Notes: generated from the sequence alone by a model not told the origin. 12,471 bases of DNA from WVXT01 sp964345635 (GCA_964345635.1 CAYFRM010000098.1:1-12471), one strand, 5' to 3'. Counted from the first letter of the stretch, positions 1 through 8,014 are shown. Numbers and translations: made by a program.

Positions 1-2
1 TT

Positions 3-431
3 GAAGAGGAAAAGCCGGAAGTAAAGGACCTCTGGGAGTTGAAAAAGATAAGAGAGGTTTTAGTCAACCTGGAGAATACGGGCCTGGATATTTCCCACTA
101 TGGCAAGGAGAGGGCCGCGCAGGCCATAAATAAAATAAGATGTAACGGGGACGAGCTCGATGTGCACAGTTTTGGGGAGATGCTTGAGGTGGTAAAAAAT
201 CTGGGAAGAAAAGGGATCAATATCCAGAGATATAAGGGATTGGGCGAGATGAATCCTGTTCAGTTGTGGGAGACGACAATGGATCCCAGGAAGAGGACTC
301 TTCTTCAGGTGCAACTGGAAGATGCTGTGGAAGCGGACAGGATATTCACTGCTCTCATGGGAGATAAAGTGGAACCACGGAAAAATTTCATACAAACCTA
401 CGCTCCCGAAGTGAAAAACCTGGATATATAA
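3..431 (+). CDS. gyrB: DNA gyrase subunit B, C-terminal part (5' end outside the window)
   Basis: This is the last 142 codons of the ATPase subunit of DNA gyrase, the enzyme that introduces negative supercoils in the cytoplasm together with GyrA. The frame is open to the window edge, so the gene is cut by the window and not broken. The end of the TOPRIM domain and the GyrA-contact tail are visible: the motif QRYKGLGEMNPVQLWETTMD, then RTLLQV, LMGDKVEPR and the C-terminal NLDI, all typical of GyrB. A segment before QRYKGLGEM (GLDISHYGKE through GRKGI) is longer than in Bacillus-type GyrB as I remember it; such spacers occur in PVC-group GyrBs. An in-frame TTG at 39 exists but is internal, not a start. 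gyrA lies 316 bp downstream on the same strand, as in many genomes. ParE is a theoretical alternative, but the adjacent GyrA with a GyrA-box argues for GyrB. Confidence 0.95.
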   Translation, partial: EEEKPEVKDLWELKKIREVLVNLENTGLDISHYGKERAAQAINKIRCNGDELDVHSFGEMLEVVKNLGRKGINIQRYKGLGEMNPVQLWETTMDPRKRTLLQVQLEDAVEADRIFTALMGDKVEPRKNFIQTYAPEVKNLDI

Positions 432-441
432 TGGGAAGAGA

Positions 442-622
442 TAGAAAAGTTAGTTTGCTCATCGCTGAAATTTCTTGCTAACAAAATCTATTGCTCGCTA
501 CACCAAAATTTCAAAAACTCCCCCGATAAATCGGAGTCGAACAATTGAAATTTTTATTGTTTCGCTCGCAAAGATTTAGTAAAGCAAGAAATTAAAAGCT
601 CCTTGCGAACTAACTTTTTCTA
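442..622. repeat. Long imperfect palindrome (MITE-like) between gyrB and gyrA
   Basis: The arms 442-528 and 529-622 are imperfect reverse complements over almost their whole length. The outer ends match as TAGAAAAGTTAGTT (442-455) against AACTAACTTTTTCTA (608-622). Inner matching blocks include AATTTCTTGCT (left, 469-479) against AGCAAGAAATT (right, 583-593), AAATCT against AGATTT, AAAATTTCAA against TTGAAATTTT, and the centre CCGAT-AA-ATCGG (523-534). As RNA or single-stranded DNA it would fold into one hairpin of about 180 nt. There is no open reading frame in it and no U-tract, so it is not a standard terminator. It looks like a decayed non-autonomous palindromic element, but no family can be named. 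Confidence 0.7.
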
Positions 623-652
623 GAAAGAGGGATGAAAGGAAAGGTATTGCCC

Positions 653-702
653 TCGTTTCCCCGCTAAAATTTCTAATGCTCCTCACGAACTATTATTTCC
701 TT
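653..702 (+). repeat. Degenerate third copy of the palindrome's end motif
   Basis: The sequence around 667-698 (AAATTTCTAATGCTCCTCAC, then GAACTATTATTTCC) resembles the right end of the palindrome at 589-620 (AAATTAAAAGCTCCTTGCGA, then ACTAACTTTTTC). The shared core is AAATT, GCTCCT, CGAACTA, and the same motif is present inverted in the left arm (445-478). Together with the palindrome this fills most of the 316-bp gap between gyrB and gyrA. I see no convincing promoter in that gap, although gyrA must be transcribed either from here or by readthrough from gyrB. Confidence 0.45.
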
Positions 703-747
703 TCGACAAAATTAACTCTTCCCTGAATGGAGATTAAAGGAGAAAAT

Positions 748-3700
748 ATGGAAGGCCGTGAGAAAATTAGACCGAGAACCATAGAAGACGAGATGAAAGA
801 TTCGTATATAGACTACGCCATGAGCGTAATCGTGGGCAGGGCCCTTCCCGACGTAAGGGATGGTTTGAAACCGGTTCACCGGCGTATTCTATATGCTATG
901 CAGGAGCTCGGTTTGGCTCCCAATAAGCCTTATAAAAAGAGTGCCCGGGTGGTGGGAGAAGTTCTGGGGAAATACCATCCCCATGGAGATATGGCCGTAT
1001 ATGATGCCATGGTGAGAATGGTTCAGGATTTCTCCTTAAGGTATCCGCTCATTGACGGGCAGGGAAATTTCGGTAGCGTTGATGGCGATACAGCGGCGGC
1101 GATGCGCTACTGCGTTAGGGGAGATTCTTTTATTGTTACAGATAGAGGGTTGCAAAGAATAGAAAAAATACCTCATCACTCAGAAGTATCTTTCCAGGTA
1201 CTTTCGGCAAACAATGAAATAAATCATGTCTCAAAATGGTTTGATTCCGGGGAGCACCCAACCAAAATAATCGAAACCTACAGGGGCTTTAGTCTGTGCG
1301 GGAGCCTTAATCATCCTATTCTTACCTGGCAAAAAGAGGGAGGAAGACCACGGTTTAAGTGGAAATTGCTAAGTGACGTGAAAGAGGGCGACTACGCAGT
1401 AATTAGTAGAAGCAATTTATTGTTTCCTGAGAAAGACCCGTCTTTAAGACGATTTTATCCAAAGCCCAAAAATAGATGTGAGATTCACAAACTTCCCCGC
1501 TTTATGAATGAAGACCTTGCTTTTATTTTGGGAGCAATAGTTTCCGAAGGAACTATTGGTAAGGAACATATTGGATTTTGTAATAACGACAAAGAATTTG
1601 TCGAAAAGTTTAGGACAAGCTTTAAAAGGGTATTCCCGGATTGCCGACTTCATGAATTCGTCAGAAGACCTGTAGGATATACCAGAAAAAGCTACATGTC
1701 TTTAGAAATCCATTCCTTACAAATAATAGAATTTTTGAGAAACCTCGGACTCAATCCGGGCAGAGCGAGAGAAAGGGTCGTGCCGGAAATAATATTTCAG
1801 TCCTCAAAGAAGTCAATCTCCTCATTTCTGCGCAGTTTTGCAGAAGGAGATGGAACCGTATCCGTATCTTCTTCCTTAAGAAGCTCAGAATTGGCTTTTA
1901 TCTCGGCCAGCAAGAAACTGATGCAAGAATTACAAATTTTGCTGCTGAGGTTTGGAATAGATTCTTCCTATAGATTTCGGAAGTCAAGAAATATTTTCAA
2001 ATTGTTTATTAGGAGTAACGAGAATCTCAATTTATTCAAAGGCGAGATAGGATTTGTTACAGAAAGAAAGCGGAAAAAATTAATAGAGATTTCTAGGAGA
2101 AATAGTAGCGGCTGGGTTATGTCAAAGATGGATTTTATACCCTATTTATCTGACTATATTCGTAAAAGTGATAAGTATAAGAAGTACAAATATAAAGGAT
2201 ATAAAGGGTGGCTGATTAAGAATAATATCGACAGATATACAAAGATAGAAAAATTCTGGCCAGATTTAAGGAGAATACTCGACAGAGAAGACGCACGCTT
2301 ATATGAAGAGTTAAAAAGGAACAGATATGTCTTTGATAAAGTTGTTTCTGTTAATGACGGAGGGATGAAAAGAGTTTATTCCATTAGAGTAGATAGTCCC
2401 TGCCATTCATTTTTGTCAAATGGATTTATAAGTCACAACACGGAGGTGAGGCTGGCAAACATTGCTTCAGAAGTGCTCGCCGATATCAATAAGAACACAG
2501 TCGACTTTGTGCCTAATTTCGACGAGTCTCTGAAAGAGCCCGTGGTTCTGCCCGCCCGGCTTCCCAACCTCCTGGTAAACGGTTCTTCCGGTATCGCCGT
2601 GGGCATGGCTACCAATATACCACCGCATAACCTGGAAGAGGTTATTGATGGGATAATAACGATTATCGATAATCCGGGTATTGAAATTACGGAATTGACG
2701 AAAGTGATTAAAGGGCCCGACTTCCCCACGGGAGGAATAATATTCGGAAGGAAGGGGATAAAAAATGCCTACCGCACGGGCAGGGGTGCGATTAAGTTGC
2801 GGGCCGAGGTGGACACGGAAGAGATTGGTAGCGGCAGACAAGCTATAGTAGTCAAGGAACTTCCCTATCAGGTAAATAAGGCGCAGCTTCTGGAGACAAT
2901 AGCAAATCTGGTAAGGGATAAGAAGATAGATGGTATCAGCAACCTGCGTGACGAATCTGACCGCAAGGGAATGCGCGTAGTCATTGAACTGAAGCGGGAA
3001 GCAAACTCGCAGATTGTCCTTAACCAGTTATTCAATCATACGCAAATGGAGACTACTTTCGGGGTAATTATGCTTGCCCTGGTAAACAATGTTCCCCGCA
3101 TACTGAATCTCAAAGAAGTGCTAATCCAGTATCTCGAATACCGAAAGGAGATCGTTACCCGGCGCACGAAGTTTGAACTGGAGAAGGCAGAAGAACGAGC
3201 CCACATCCTGGAAGGGTTAAAGAAGGCAGTGGAAAATATAAATAAGGTAGTTAACATTATAGAAAAATCGAAAGATGTAGATGCGGCGAGAAAGGCATTA
3301 ATGGAAAATTTCAAATTCACCAAGGCCCAGGCCCAGGCGATTCTGGATATGAGGTTGCATCAATTGACTGGCCTGGAAAGGGATAAGCTATTGGAAGAAT
3401 ATGTAGAACTGATTAAGAATATAGAGCAGTTCAAAGCGATTCTTGCGACTCCCCAGAAGGTTCTGGAGATTATCAGGAAAGAATTAATAAGCGTAAAGGA
3501 AAAATACGGAGAAAAACGGAGAACCAAGATTAAGGCGCAAGCCATAGAAATGGATATAGAAGACCTGATTCCCGAAGAGGACGTAGTGGTCACTATTTCT
3601 CACGCCGGTTATGTCAAAAGACTCCCTGTATCCACATATCGCGCTCAGAGGAGGGGAGGCCGGGGGATTACGGGAATGGTGACCAGGGAAGAAGATTTTA

Positions 3701-4521
3701 TAGAGAATATATTTGTCACCACCACGCACAGTTATATGCTATTTTTCACCAATCTGGGCAAAGTCTACTGGTTGAAAGTCTATGAGATTCCCGAGGCGGG
3801 TCGGACTGCCAAGGGGAAGGCCATCGTGAATCTGGTCAGGCTCTCTTCTATCGGGGAGACGATTACGGCATTGGTAGGCGTGAGAGACTTCGCCAAAGAA
3901 GAAGAGAAGCACCTTTTGATGGCAGCTTGCAACGGAGTAGTAAAAATGACTTCCTTGAGGGAATATTCGAATCCCCGGAGAGGCGGCATCATAGCCATAA
4001 AACTGGGGAAGAAAGATAGTCTCATCGATGTTAAACTTACTACCGGCAAAGAAGAGGCAATTATCGGCACGAAAAAAGGAAAGGCCATCCGTTTTGCCGA
4101 AGAGGAGATTCGTTCTATCGGACGCGCGGCGCAGGGAGTAAGAGGCATAAAGCTGGGGAAAGGGGATGAAGTGGTGGGTATGGAGATAGTGAAAAAAGGT
4201 GATACGCTACTGACCGCCACGTCCAAAGGTTTTGGGAAGAGGACGGATGTGGATAAATACAGACTGCAGGGACGGGGGGGCAAGGGCGTAATTAACATAG
4301 TAGCTAACGAGAGAAACGGTGAAGTAGTAGGAATAAAGAGTGTCTCTGATGGGGACGATGTGGTGTTAGTTACCTCCCGCGGTCTATTCATCCGCCAACG
4401 CGTAAAAGGCATTCGACTGATCGGGAGAAGCACTAAAGGCGTAAGGCTAATCAGACTGGAAGAAGGGGACAGACTGGTGGCCATTGCCAGTGTAGTCAAA
4501 GAGAACGAGGAAAAAGGGTGA
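748..4521 (+). CDS. gyrA: DNA gyrase subunit A precursor containing an intein
   Basis: This encodes the DNA-breaking and rejoining subunit of gyrase, acting as A2B2 with GyrB. The precursor is 1257 residues; removing the 443-residue intein (122-564) leaves 814, normal for GyrA. The ATG at 748 is preferred to that at 727 because AAAGGAG ends 5 nt before it. Residues 1-121 hold the winged-helix part, with YAMSVIVGRALPD, KPVHRRILYAM, HPHGDMAVYD and AAAMRY, where Tyr121 is the catalytic tyrosine (E. coli Tyr122). After the intein, the tower and coiled-coil domains resume at TEVRLA, with NLLVNGSSGIAVGMATNIPP and DRKGMRVV. The GyrA-box QRRGGRG (residues about 967-973) opens the C-terminal DNA-wrapping beta-pinwheel and argues against ParC. 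The position equivalent to E. coli Ser83 is Met82; Asp86 (E. coli Asp87) is kept. The acidic tail seen in E. coli is missing. The stop overlaps the next gene's GTG start by 4 bp. Confidence 0.97.
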   Translation: MEGREKIRPRTIEDEMKDSYIDYAMSVIVGRALPDVRDGLKPVHRRILYAMQELGLAPNKPYKKSARVVGEVLGKYHPHGDMAVYDAMVRMVQDFSLRYPLIDGQGNFGSVDGDTAAAMRYCVRGDSFIVTDRGLQRIEKIPHHSEVSFQVLSANNEINHVSKWFDSGEHPTKIIETYRGFSLCGSLNHPILTWQKEGGRPRFKWKLLSDVKEGDYAVISRSNLLFPEKDPSLRRFYPKPKNRCEIHKLPRFMNEDLAFILGAIVSEGTIGKEHIGFCNNDKEFVEKFRTSFKRVFPDCRLHEFVRRPVGYTRKSYMSLEIHSLQIIEFLRNLGLNPGRARERVVPEIIFQSSKKSISSFLRSFAEGDGTVSVSSSLRSSELAFISASKKLMQELQILLLRFGIDSSYRFRKSRNIFKLFIRSNENLNLFKGEIGFVTERKRKKLIEISRRNSSGWVMSKMDFIPYLSDYIRKSDKYKKYKYKGYKGWLIKNNIDRYTKIEKFWPDLRRILDREDARLYEELKRNRYVFDKVVSVNDGGMKRVYSIRVDSPCHSFLSNGFISHNTEVRLANIASEVLADINKNTVDFVPNFDESLKEPVVLPARLPNLLVNGSSGIAVGMATNIPPHNLEEVIDGIITIIDNPGIEITELTKVIKGPDFPTGGIIFGRKGIKNAYRTGRGAIKLRAEVDTEEIGSGRQAIVVKELPYQVNKAQLLETIANLVRDKKIDGISNLRDESDRKGMRVVIELKREANSQIVLNQLFNHTQMETTFGVIMLALVNNVPRILNLKEVLIQYLEYRKEIVTRRTKFELEKAEERAHILEGLKKAVENINKVVNIIEKSKDVDAARKALMENFKFTKAQAQAILDMRLHQLTGLERDKLLEEYVELIKNIEQFKAILATPQKVLEIIRKELISVKEKYGEKRRTKIKAQAIEMDIEDLIPEEDVVVTISHAGYVKRLPVSTYRAQRRGGRGITGMVTREEDFIENIFVTTTHSYMLFFTNLGKVYWLKVYEIPEAGRTAKGKAIVNLVRLSSIGETITALVGVRDFAKEEEKHLLMAACNGVVKMTSLREYSNPRRGGIIAIKLGKKDSLIDVKLTTGKEEAIIGTKKGKAIRFAEEEIRSIGRAAQGVRGIKLGKGDEVVGMEIVKKGDTLLTATSKGFGKRTDVDKYRLQGRGGKGVINIVANERNGEVVGIKSVSDGDDVVLVTSRGLFIRQRVKGIRLIGRSTKGVRLIRLEEGDRLVAIASVVKENEEKG
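1111..2439 (+). mobile_element. GyrA intein with LAGLIDADG homing endonuclease domain
   Basis: This in-frame insertion encodes 443 residues that should excise themselves from the GyrA precursor by protein splicing. It starts with Cys1 (CVRGDSFIV, block A) and ends with ISHN (block G, penultimate His442 and terminal Asn443), followed by Thr as the +1 nucleophile. It sits between AAAMRY and TEVRLA, the same site as the Mycobacterium GyrA inteins, and shares recognisable stretches with them: SGEHP, NHPIL, GDYAVI, VYSIRVD. Block B reads SLNH (Ser65, His68), where Thr-x-x-His is usual. Two endonuclease motifs are present, LAFILGAIVSEG with Glu146 and FLRSFAEGDG with Asp247, so both acidic catalytic residues are there and homing may still work. 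About 110 basic, lysine- and tyrosine-rich residues separate the endonuclease from the C-terminal splicing block. The insert looks richer in A and T than the flanking gyrA, consistent with later acquisition. Confidence 0.95.
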
Positions 4522-4943
4522 AGAGGTTTGAAGTAATTGAGCATACCGCGGACATGGGGATTAGAGCATATGGCAAGGATATGGCTGAGCTATTTGCCAA
4601 TGCCGCCTATGGGATGGCAAGTTCGGTTACAGACTTAGAGAAGGTAAATCCCAAAGAATCAGAGGATATCTCGCTGGAGGCAGAGAATAAAGAAGAGCTT
4701 CTGGTCTCCTGGCTGAACGAAATAATCTATCTTTCTGCTTCCCAAAGTATGCTCTTTTCCCGTTTTGAGGTCTCCGAGATAGATGATAGGCATATAAAGG
4801 CAAAGATATTCGGAGAAGAATTCGATATTGACAGGCACAAGATTGAGACAGAATTTAAGGCCGCTACTTACCACCGGCTGAAAATCTCAAATTCTAGTCT
4901 CCCGGAAGGAGTTTTGCAGGCAGAGATAATATTCGACATTTAA
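4518..4943 (+). CDS. Archease, activator of the RNA ligase RtcB
   Basis: This 141-residue protein matches the archease family (MTH1598/TM1083-like). In archaea and humans archease promotes guanylylation of RtcB and allows multiple turnover. Visible hallmarks are EHTADMGIRAYG at residues 8-19, whose HTAD aspartate is a conserved metal-site residue, the KAATYHRLKI segment near residue 115-125, and the terminal LPEG...IIFDI. Its length is typical. The start is GTG at 4518, sharing GTGA with the gyrA stop, and GAGG at 4507-4510 gives 7-nt spacing, so translation is probably coupled to gyrA. rtcB begins 33 bp after its stop. The adjacency makes the assignment of both genes mutually supportive. No intergenic promoter is visible, so it should be expressed with gyrA. 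Confidence 0.92.
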   Translation: MKRFEVIEHTADMGIRAYGKDMAELFANAAYGMASSVTDLEKVNPKESEDISLEAENKEELLVSWLNEIIYLSASQSMLFSRFEVSEIDDRHIKAKIFGEEFDIDRHKIETEFKAATYHRLKISNSSLPEGVLQAEIIFDI

Positions 4944-4976
4944 AAATGGAATACTATGGCAGGAGAGGGAAAAGGG

Positions 4977-6410
4977 ATGTTTAAAAAGATTGATGACTAC
5001 AGGTGGCTGATTCCCAAAAAAGAAGGGATGAGGGTGCCGGGATTAATATATGCCAACGAAAGGATGCTAAAACACATCGAGACGGATAGAACTGCTGTCC
5101 AGGTAGCCAATGTAGCCTATCTTCCGGGAATTGTGGGTAAATCGATGGCTATGCCCGATATACACTGGGGCTACGGTTTTCCTATCGGTGGAGTGGCAGC
5201 TGTAGATATCGAAGCCGGAGGTGTAATCTCGCCCGGAGGAATCGGCTACGATATCAATTGTGGGGTGAGGCTTCTCAGGACTAATTTGCAGGAGAAGGAT
5301 GTTCGCCCCAGACTTAGAGATTTGATCTCTGCATTGTTCGTAAACATTCCTTCGGGAGTCGGCTCCAAGGGAAGAATAAAAATCTCTTCCCAGGAGGTAA
5401 GGGAAGTTCTGGAAAAAGGTAGCCAGTGGGCAATAAAGAAGGGTTACGGGCTCACCGAAGACGCTTTGCATACTGAGGAGAAGGGCTCAATGGAGGGCGC
5501 TGATGCCACCAAGGTGGGTCAGAGGGCTTTGGAAAGAGGAAGGCCGCAGCTGGGCACACTGGGGGCAGGAAACCATTTCCTGGAGATTCAGATTGTAGAG
5601 GAGATATACGACGAAGCAGTGGCCAAAGTTTTTGATATATTTCCGGGACAGATCACAGTGATGATTCATACCGGCTCGCGAGGGCTCGGTTATCAGATTT
5701 GCGACGATTACTTGAGAGTAATGGGCAATGCTGTGAGAAAATATAACATCAGTCTTCCCGACCGACAACTGGCCTGCGCGCCGGTAAAGTCAGAGGAGGG
5801 TCAGAATTACCTGAAAGCAATGAGATGCGCAGCCAATTACGCCTGGGCAAACAGGCAGTGCATAATGCACTGGACAAGAGAGACTTTCGAAAGGGTTCTC
5901 AAGACGAGTCCCCAAGACCTGGGGATGGTTCTCATATACGACGTAGCGCACAATATCGGAAAAATTGAAGAGCACCCGGTAGAGGGAAAGAGGAAAACGC
6001 TCTGTATTCATAGAAAGGGGGCAACCAGAGCCTTTCCCGCAGGACATCCTGACGTGCCCGAGGATTACAAAGACGTAGGGCAGCCGGTTATTATTCCCGG
6101 GACAATGGGCTCCACATCATATGTTCTGGTGGGCACCGAAAGAGCTATGCAGGAGACATGGGGAAGCACCTGCCACGGCGCGGGGAGAGTGATGTCCAGA
6201 ACAAAAGCTTTGCATACGGTTCGCGGCGAACAGTTACAGAGGGAGTTAGGAGAGAGAGGAATAGTTATTCAGGCAAAGGGATACAAGACACTGGCAGAAG
6301 AAGCGCCCGCAGCCTATAAAGATGTCGATGAAGTGGTCGATGTCTGCCACAATGCGGGCATTTCCAAGAAAGTAGCCAAAATGAGACCGATTGGGGTGAT
6401 TAAAGGATAA
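4977..6410 (+). CDS. rtcB: RNA-splicing ligase RtcB
   Basis: RtcB joins RNA 2',3'-cyclic phosphate or 3'-phosphate ends to 5'-OH ends with GTP and Mn2+, in tRNA splicing or in RNA repair in bacteria. Counting from the ATG at 4977 (477 residues), the metal-binding cysteine is Cys95 in GYDINCGVRL; GNHFLEI carries the Asn-His pair, MIHTGSRGLG and YDVAHN carry metal-binding histidines, and His400 in STCHGAGRVMSR matches the guanylylated His404 of the Pyrococcus enzyme. All the catalytic residues I can check are present. I chose 4977 because it is preceded by AGGAGAGGG and gives the usual N-terminus MFKKIDDYRW; the ATG at 4956 would add seven residues but has no good ribosome site. The upstream archease and downstream serS, one base away, suggest a common transcript. 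Confidence 0.96.
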   Translation: MFKKIDDYRWLIPKKEGMRVPGLIYANERMLKHIETDRTAVQVANVAYLPGIVGKSMAMPDIHWGYGFPIGGVAAVDIEAGGVISPGGIGYDINCGVRLLRTNLQEKDVRPRLRDLISALFVNIPSGVGSKGRIKISSQEVREVLEKGSQWAIKKGYGLTEDALHTEEKGSMEGADATKVGQRALERGRPQLGTLGAGNHFLEIQIVEEIYDEAVAKVFDIFPGQITVMIHTGSRGLGYQICDDYLRVMGNAVRKYNISLPDRQLACAPVKSEEGQNYLKAMRCAANYAWANRQCIMHWTRETFERVLKTSPQDLGMVLIYDVAHNIGKIEEHPVEGKRKTLCIHRKGATRAFPAGHPDVPEDYKDVGQPVIIPGTMGSTSYVLVGTERAMQETWGSTCHGAGRVMSRTKALHTVRGEQLQRELGERGIVIQAKGYKTLAEEAPAAYKDVDEVVDVCHNAGISKKVAKMRPIGVIKG

Positions 6411-6411
6411 G

Positions 6412-7689
6412 ATGCTCGATTTAAAATTTATCAGGGAGAACATAAAAAAAGTCAACAAAGGTCTAAAAGATAGGGGAGAGAAGCTTTCTCTCGATGAACT
6501 TCTCAGATTAGATAGTGAGCGGAGAAAAATTCTGGTGGAAGTGGAAGATTTGAAACATAAGAGGAATAAGGCTTCGGAAGAGATAGGAAAATTGAAGAGG
6601 GAAGGCAAGGAAGCAAAAGAAGCGATTGGGGAGATGCGCAGAGTCTCCGAGCGGATAAGAGAGTTAGACGATGAGTTAAAAGAACTTCAGGAGAAGACAA
6701 AAAAGCATCTGTTGATGATTCCCAACCTTCCTCACGAATCTGTGCCTGTGGGGAAGACGCCCGGGGATAACAAGGTTGTCAGAGAAGGGAAACCCCGGAA
6801 GAAGAAGTTCAATTTTGAGCCCCGTGAACATTGGGAGGTGGGAGAGAGTTTGGGAATCCTCGATTTCCCCCTCGCTTCCCGGATTTCCGGCACCAGGTTT
6901 GCTCTTCTCAGAGGAGAGGGAGCGAGGCTGGAAAGGGCGCTGATTAACTTTATGCTCGATCTACATATAAAGAAGGGGTATAAAGAAGTATTGCCGCCTT
7001 TTATGGTCAGCGGTGAGAGCATGGCAGGGACAGGACAGTTACCCAAGTTTTCCATAGAACTTTACAAGTGCAAAGACGATGATCTCTATTTAATCCCCAC
7101 AGGAGAAGTGCCTCTGACCAATCTGCATAAGAATCAAATTCTGAAGGAGAAGGACTTGCCCTTGAATTATGTGGCTTATACGCCATGTTTTCGTAGAGAA
7201 GCCGGTTCTTATGGAAAGGACACCAAAGGATTAATCAGAAATCACCAGTTTAACAAGGTGGAACTGGTAAAGTTCACCAGGCCCGAAGATTCTTATGGGG
7301 AATTGGAGACTCTGGTCGCCGATGCGGAAAATGTCCTGGAATTATTGGAAATCCCTTATAAAGTAATGGCCCTTTGCACAGGCGATTTGGGTTTCGGAGC
7401 AGCCAAGACTTACGACCTGGAAGTGTGGATGCCTGGTGAAAACAGGTGGCGGGAAGTCTCTTCTTGCGGCAACTTTACGGATTTCCAGGCCAGGAGAATG
7501 AACATTAAGTACAAGAAGGAAAAAACCGGGGCACTGGAATATGTTCATACATTGAATGGGTCGGGGCTTGCCATTGGCAGAACTTTTGCTGCCATTTTAG
7601 AGAATAACCAGACAAAGGAAGGAACAGTAATTATTCCCAGGGTTCTTCAATCCTATATGAATGGACTGGAGATAATTGACAGGGGCTGA
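6412..7689 (+). CDS. serS: Seryl-tRNA synthetase
   Basis: This class II synthetase charges tRNA-Ser with serine. The 425-residue protein has the bacterial layout: an N-terminal long antiparallel coiled coil (about residues 1-110, rich in Lys and Glu) that grips the long variable arm of tRNA-Ser, then the catalytic core. Motif 2 is CFRREAGSYGKDTKGLIRNH, motif 3 is GSGLAIGRTFAAILEN, and the serine site includes the TGEVPLTN segment. It is not the atypical methanogen type, which lacks this coiled coil. The start ATG follows the rtcB stop by one base, with AAAGGA just upstream. A serine tRNA lies about 325 bp downstream in the same direction. Confidence 0.97.
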   Translation: MLDLKFIRENIKKVNKGLKDRGEKLSLDELLRLDSERRKILVEVEDLKHKRNKASEEIGKLKREGKEAKEAIGEMRRVSERIRELDDELKELQEKTKKHLLMIPNLPHESVPVGKTPGDNKVVREGKPRKKKFNFEPREHWEVGESLGILDFPLASRISGTRFALLRGEGARLERALINFMLDLHIKKGYKEVLPPFMVSGESMAGTGQLPKFSIELYKCKDDDLYLIPTGEVPLTNLHKNQILKEKDLPLNYVAYTPCFRREAGSYGKDTKGLIRNHQFNKVELVKFTRPEDSYGELETLVADAENVLELLEIPYKVMALCTGDLGFGAAKTYDLEVWMPGENRWREVSSCGNFTDFQARRMNIKYKKEKTGALEYVHTLNGSGLAIGRTFAAILENNQTKEGTVIIPRVLQSYMNGLEIIDRG

Positions 7690-7691
7690 AG

Positions 7692-8012
7692 ATGGGCGTT
7701 CACGCCTGGAAAGTCAATAGTAAAGTGAAGATAATATTGAGCCGGAACTGGGTTAATGTACCGGGGTTGCTGGTGAACACGGTGAAGGATACGGTTTGCA
7801 TTAAAGGGGAACTAACATTTACGGGAGATAAGGTAGACGGACATAATGAACTGGCAGTCTCCAGTCAACTGAGAAAGGTGGAGAGGGAGATACTGGCCCT
7901 GCGTGATATAAGACACGTGGACTGGAGAATTACCGGGTGGCAGAAAAAGAAGAATAGATGGGAAAGAAAGGGATCTAAACCTTCAGGATCAGAGGAGAAA
8001 GAGAAGGAGTAA
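7692..8012 (+). CDS. Small unknown protein, possibly BON-like
   Basis: I do not recognise this 106-residue protein with confidence. It begins 2 bp after the serS stop and ends 2 bp before tRNA-Ser, so it is almost certainly in the same transcript. Residues about 10-82 have an alternating hydrophobic pattern (VKIIL, VCIKGELTF, then a helix-like VEREILAL and DIRHVDWRI) that recalls the small alpha/beta BON fold; this is inference from pattern only. The last 25 residues are highly charged and of low complexity (KKKNRWERKG, EEKEKE). There is no signal peptide or membrane segment. The ribosome site (GGGG at 7682-7685) is weak, and translation may depend on coupling to serS. The codon pattern and tight spacing support a real gene. 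Confidence 0.7.
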   Translation: MGVHAWKVNSKVKIILSRNWVNVPGLLVNTVKDTVCIKGELTFTGDKVDGHNELAVSSQLRKVEREILALRDIRHVDWRITGWQKKKNRWERKGSKPSGSEEKEKE

Positions 8013-8014
8013 GT

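Noticed and set aside
442..622. The gyrB-gyrA palindrome as a normal intrinsic terminator
   Set aside because: The arms are far too long and no T-run follows either side.
647..677. TTGCCC with TTTCTA or TCTAAT as a gyrA promoter
   Set aside because: The boxes are poor or the spacing is wrong (19 bp for the better -10), and they lie inside the degenerate repeat.
3780..4544. Long minus-strand open frame (254 codons) opposite gyrA
   Set aside because: It is a Ser/Thr/Pro-rich shadow of a well-conserved gyrA C-terminal domain, without a recognisable domain or ribosome site.
4956..4976. ATG at 4956 as the rtcB start
   Set aside because: There is no ribosome site before it, while the ATG at 4977 has AGGAGAGGG upstream and gives the usual RtcB N-terminus.
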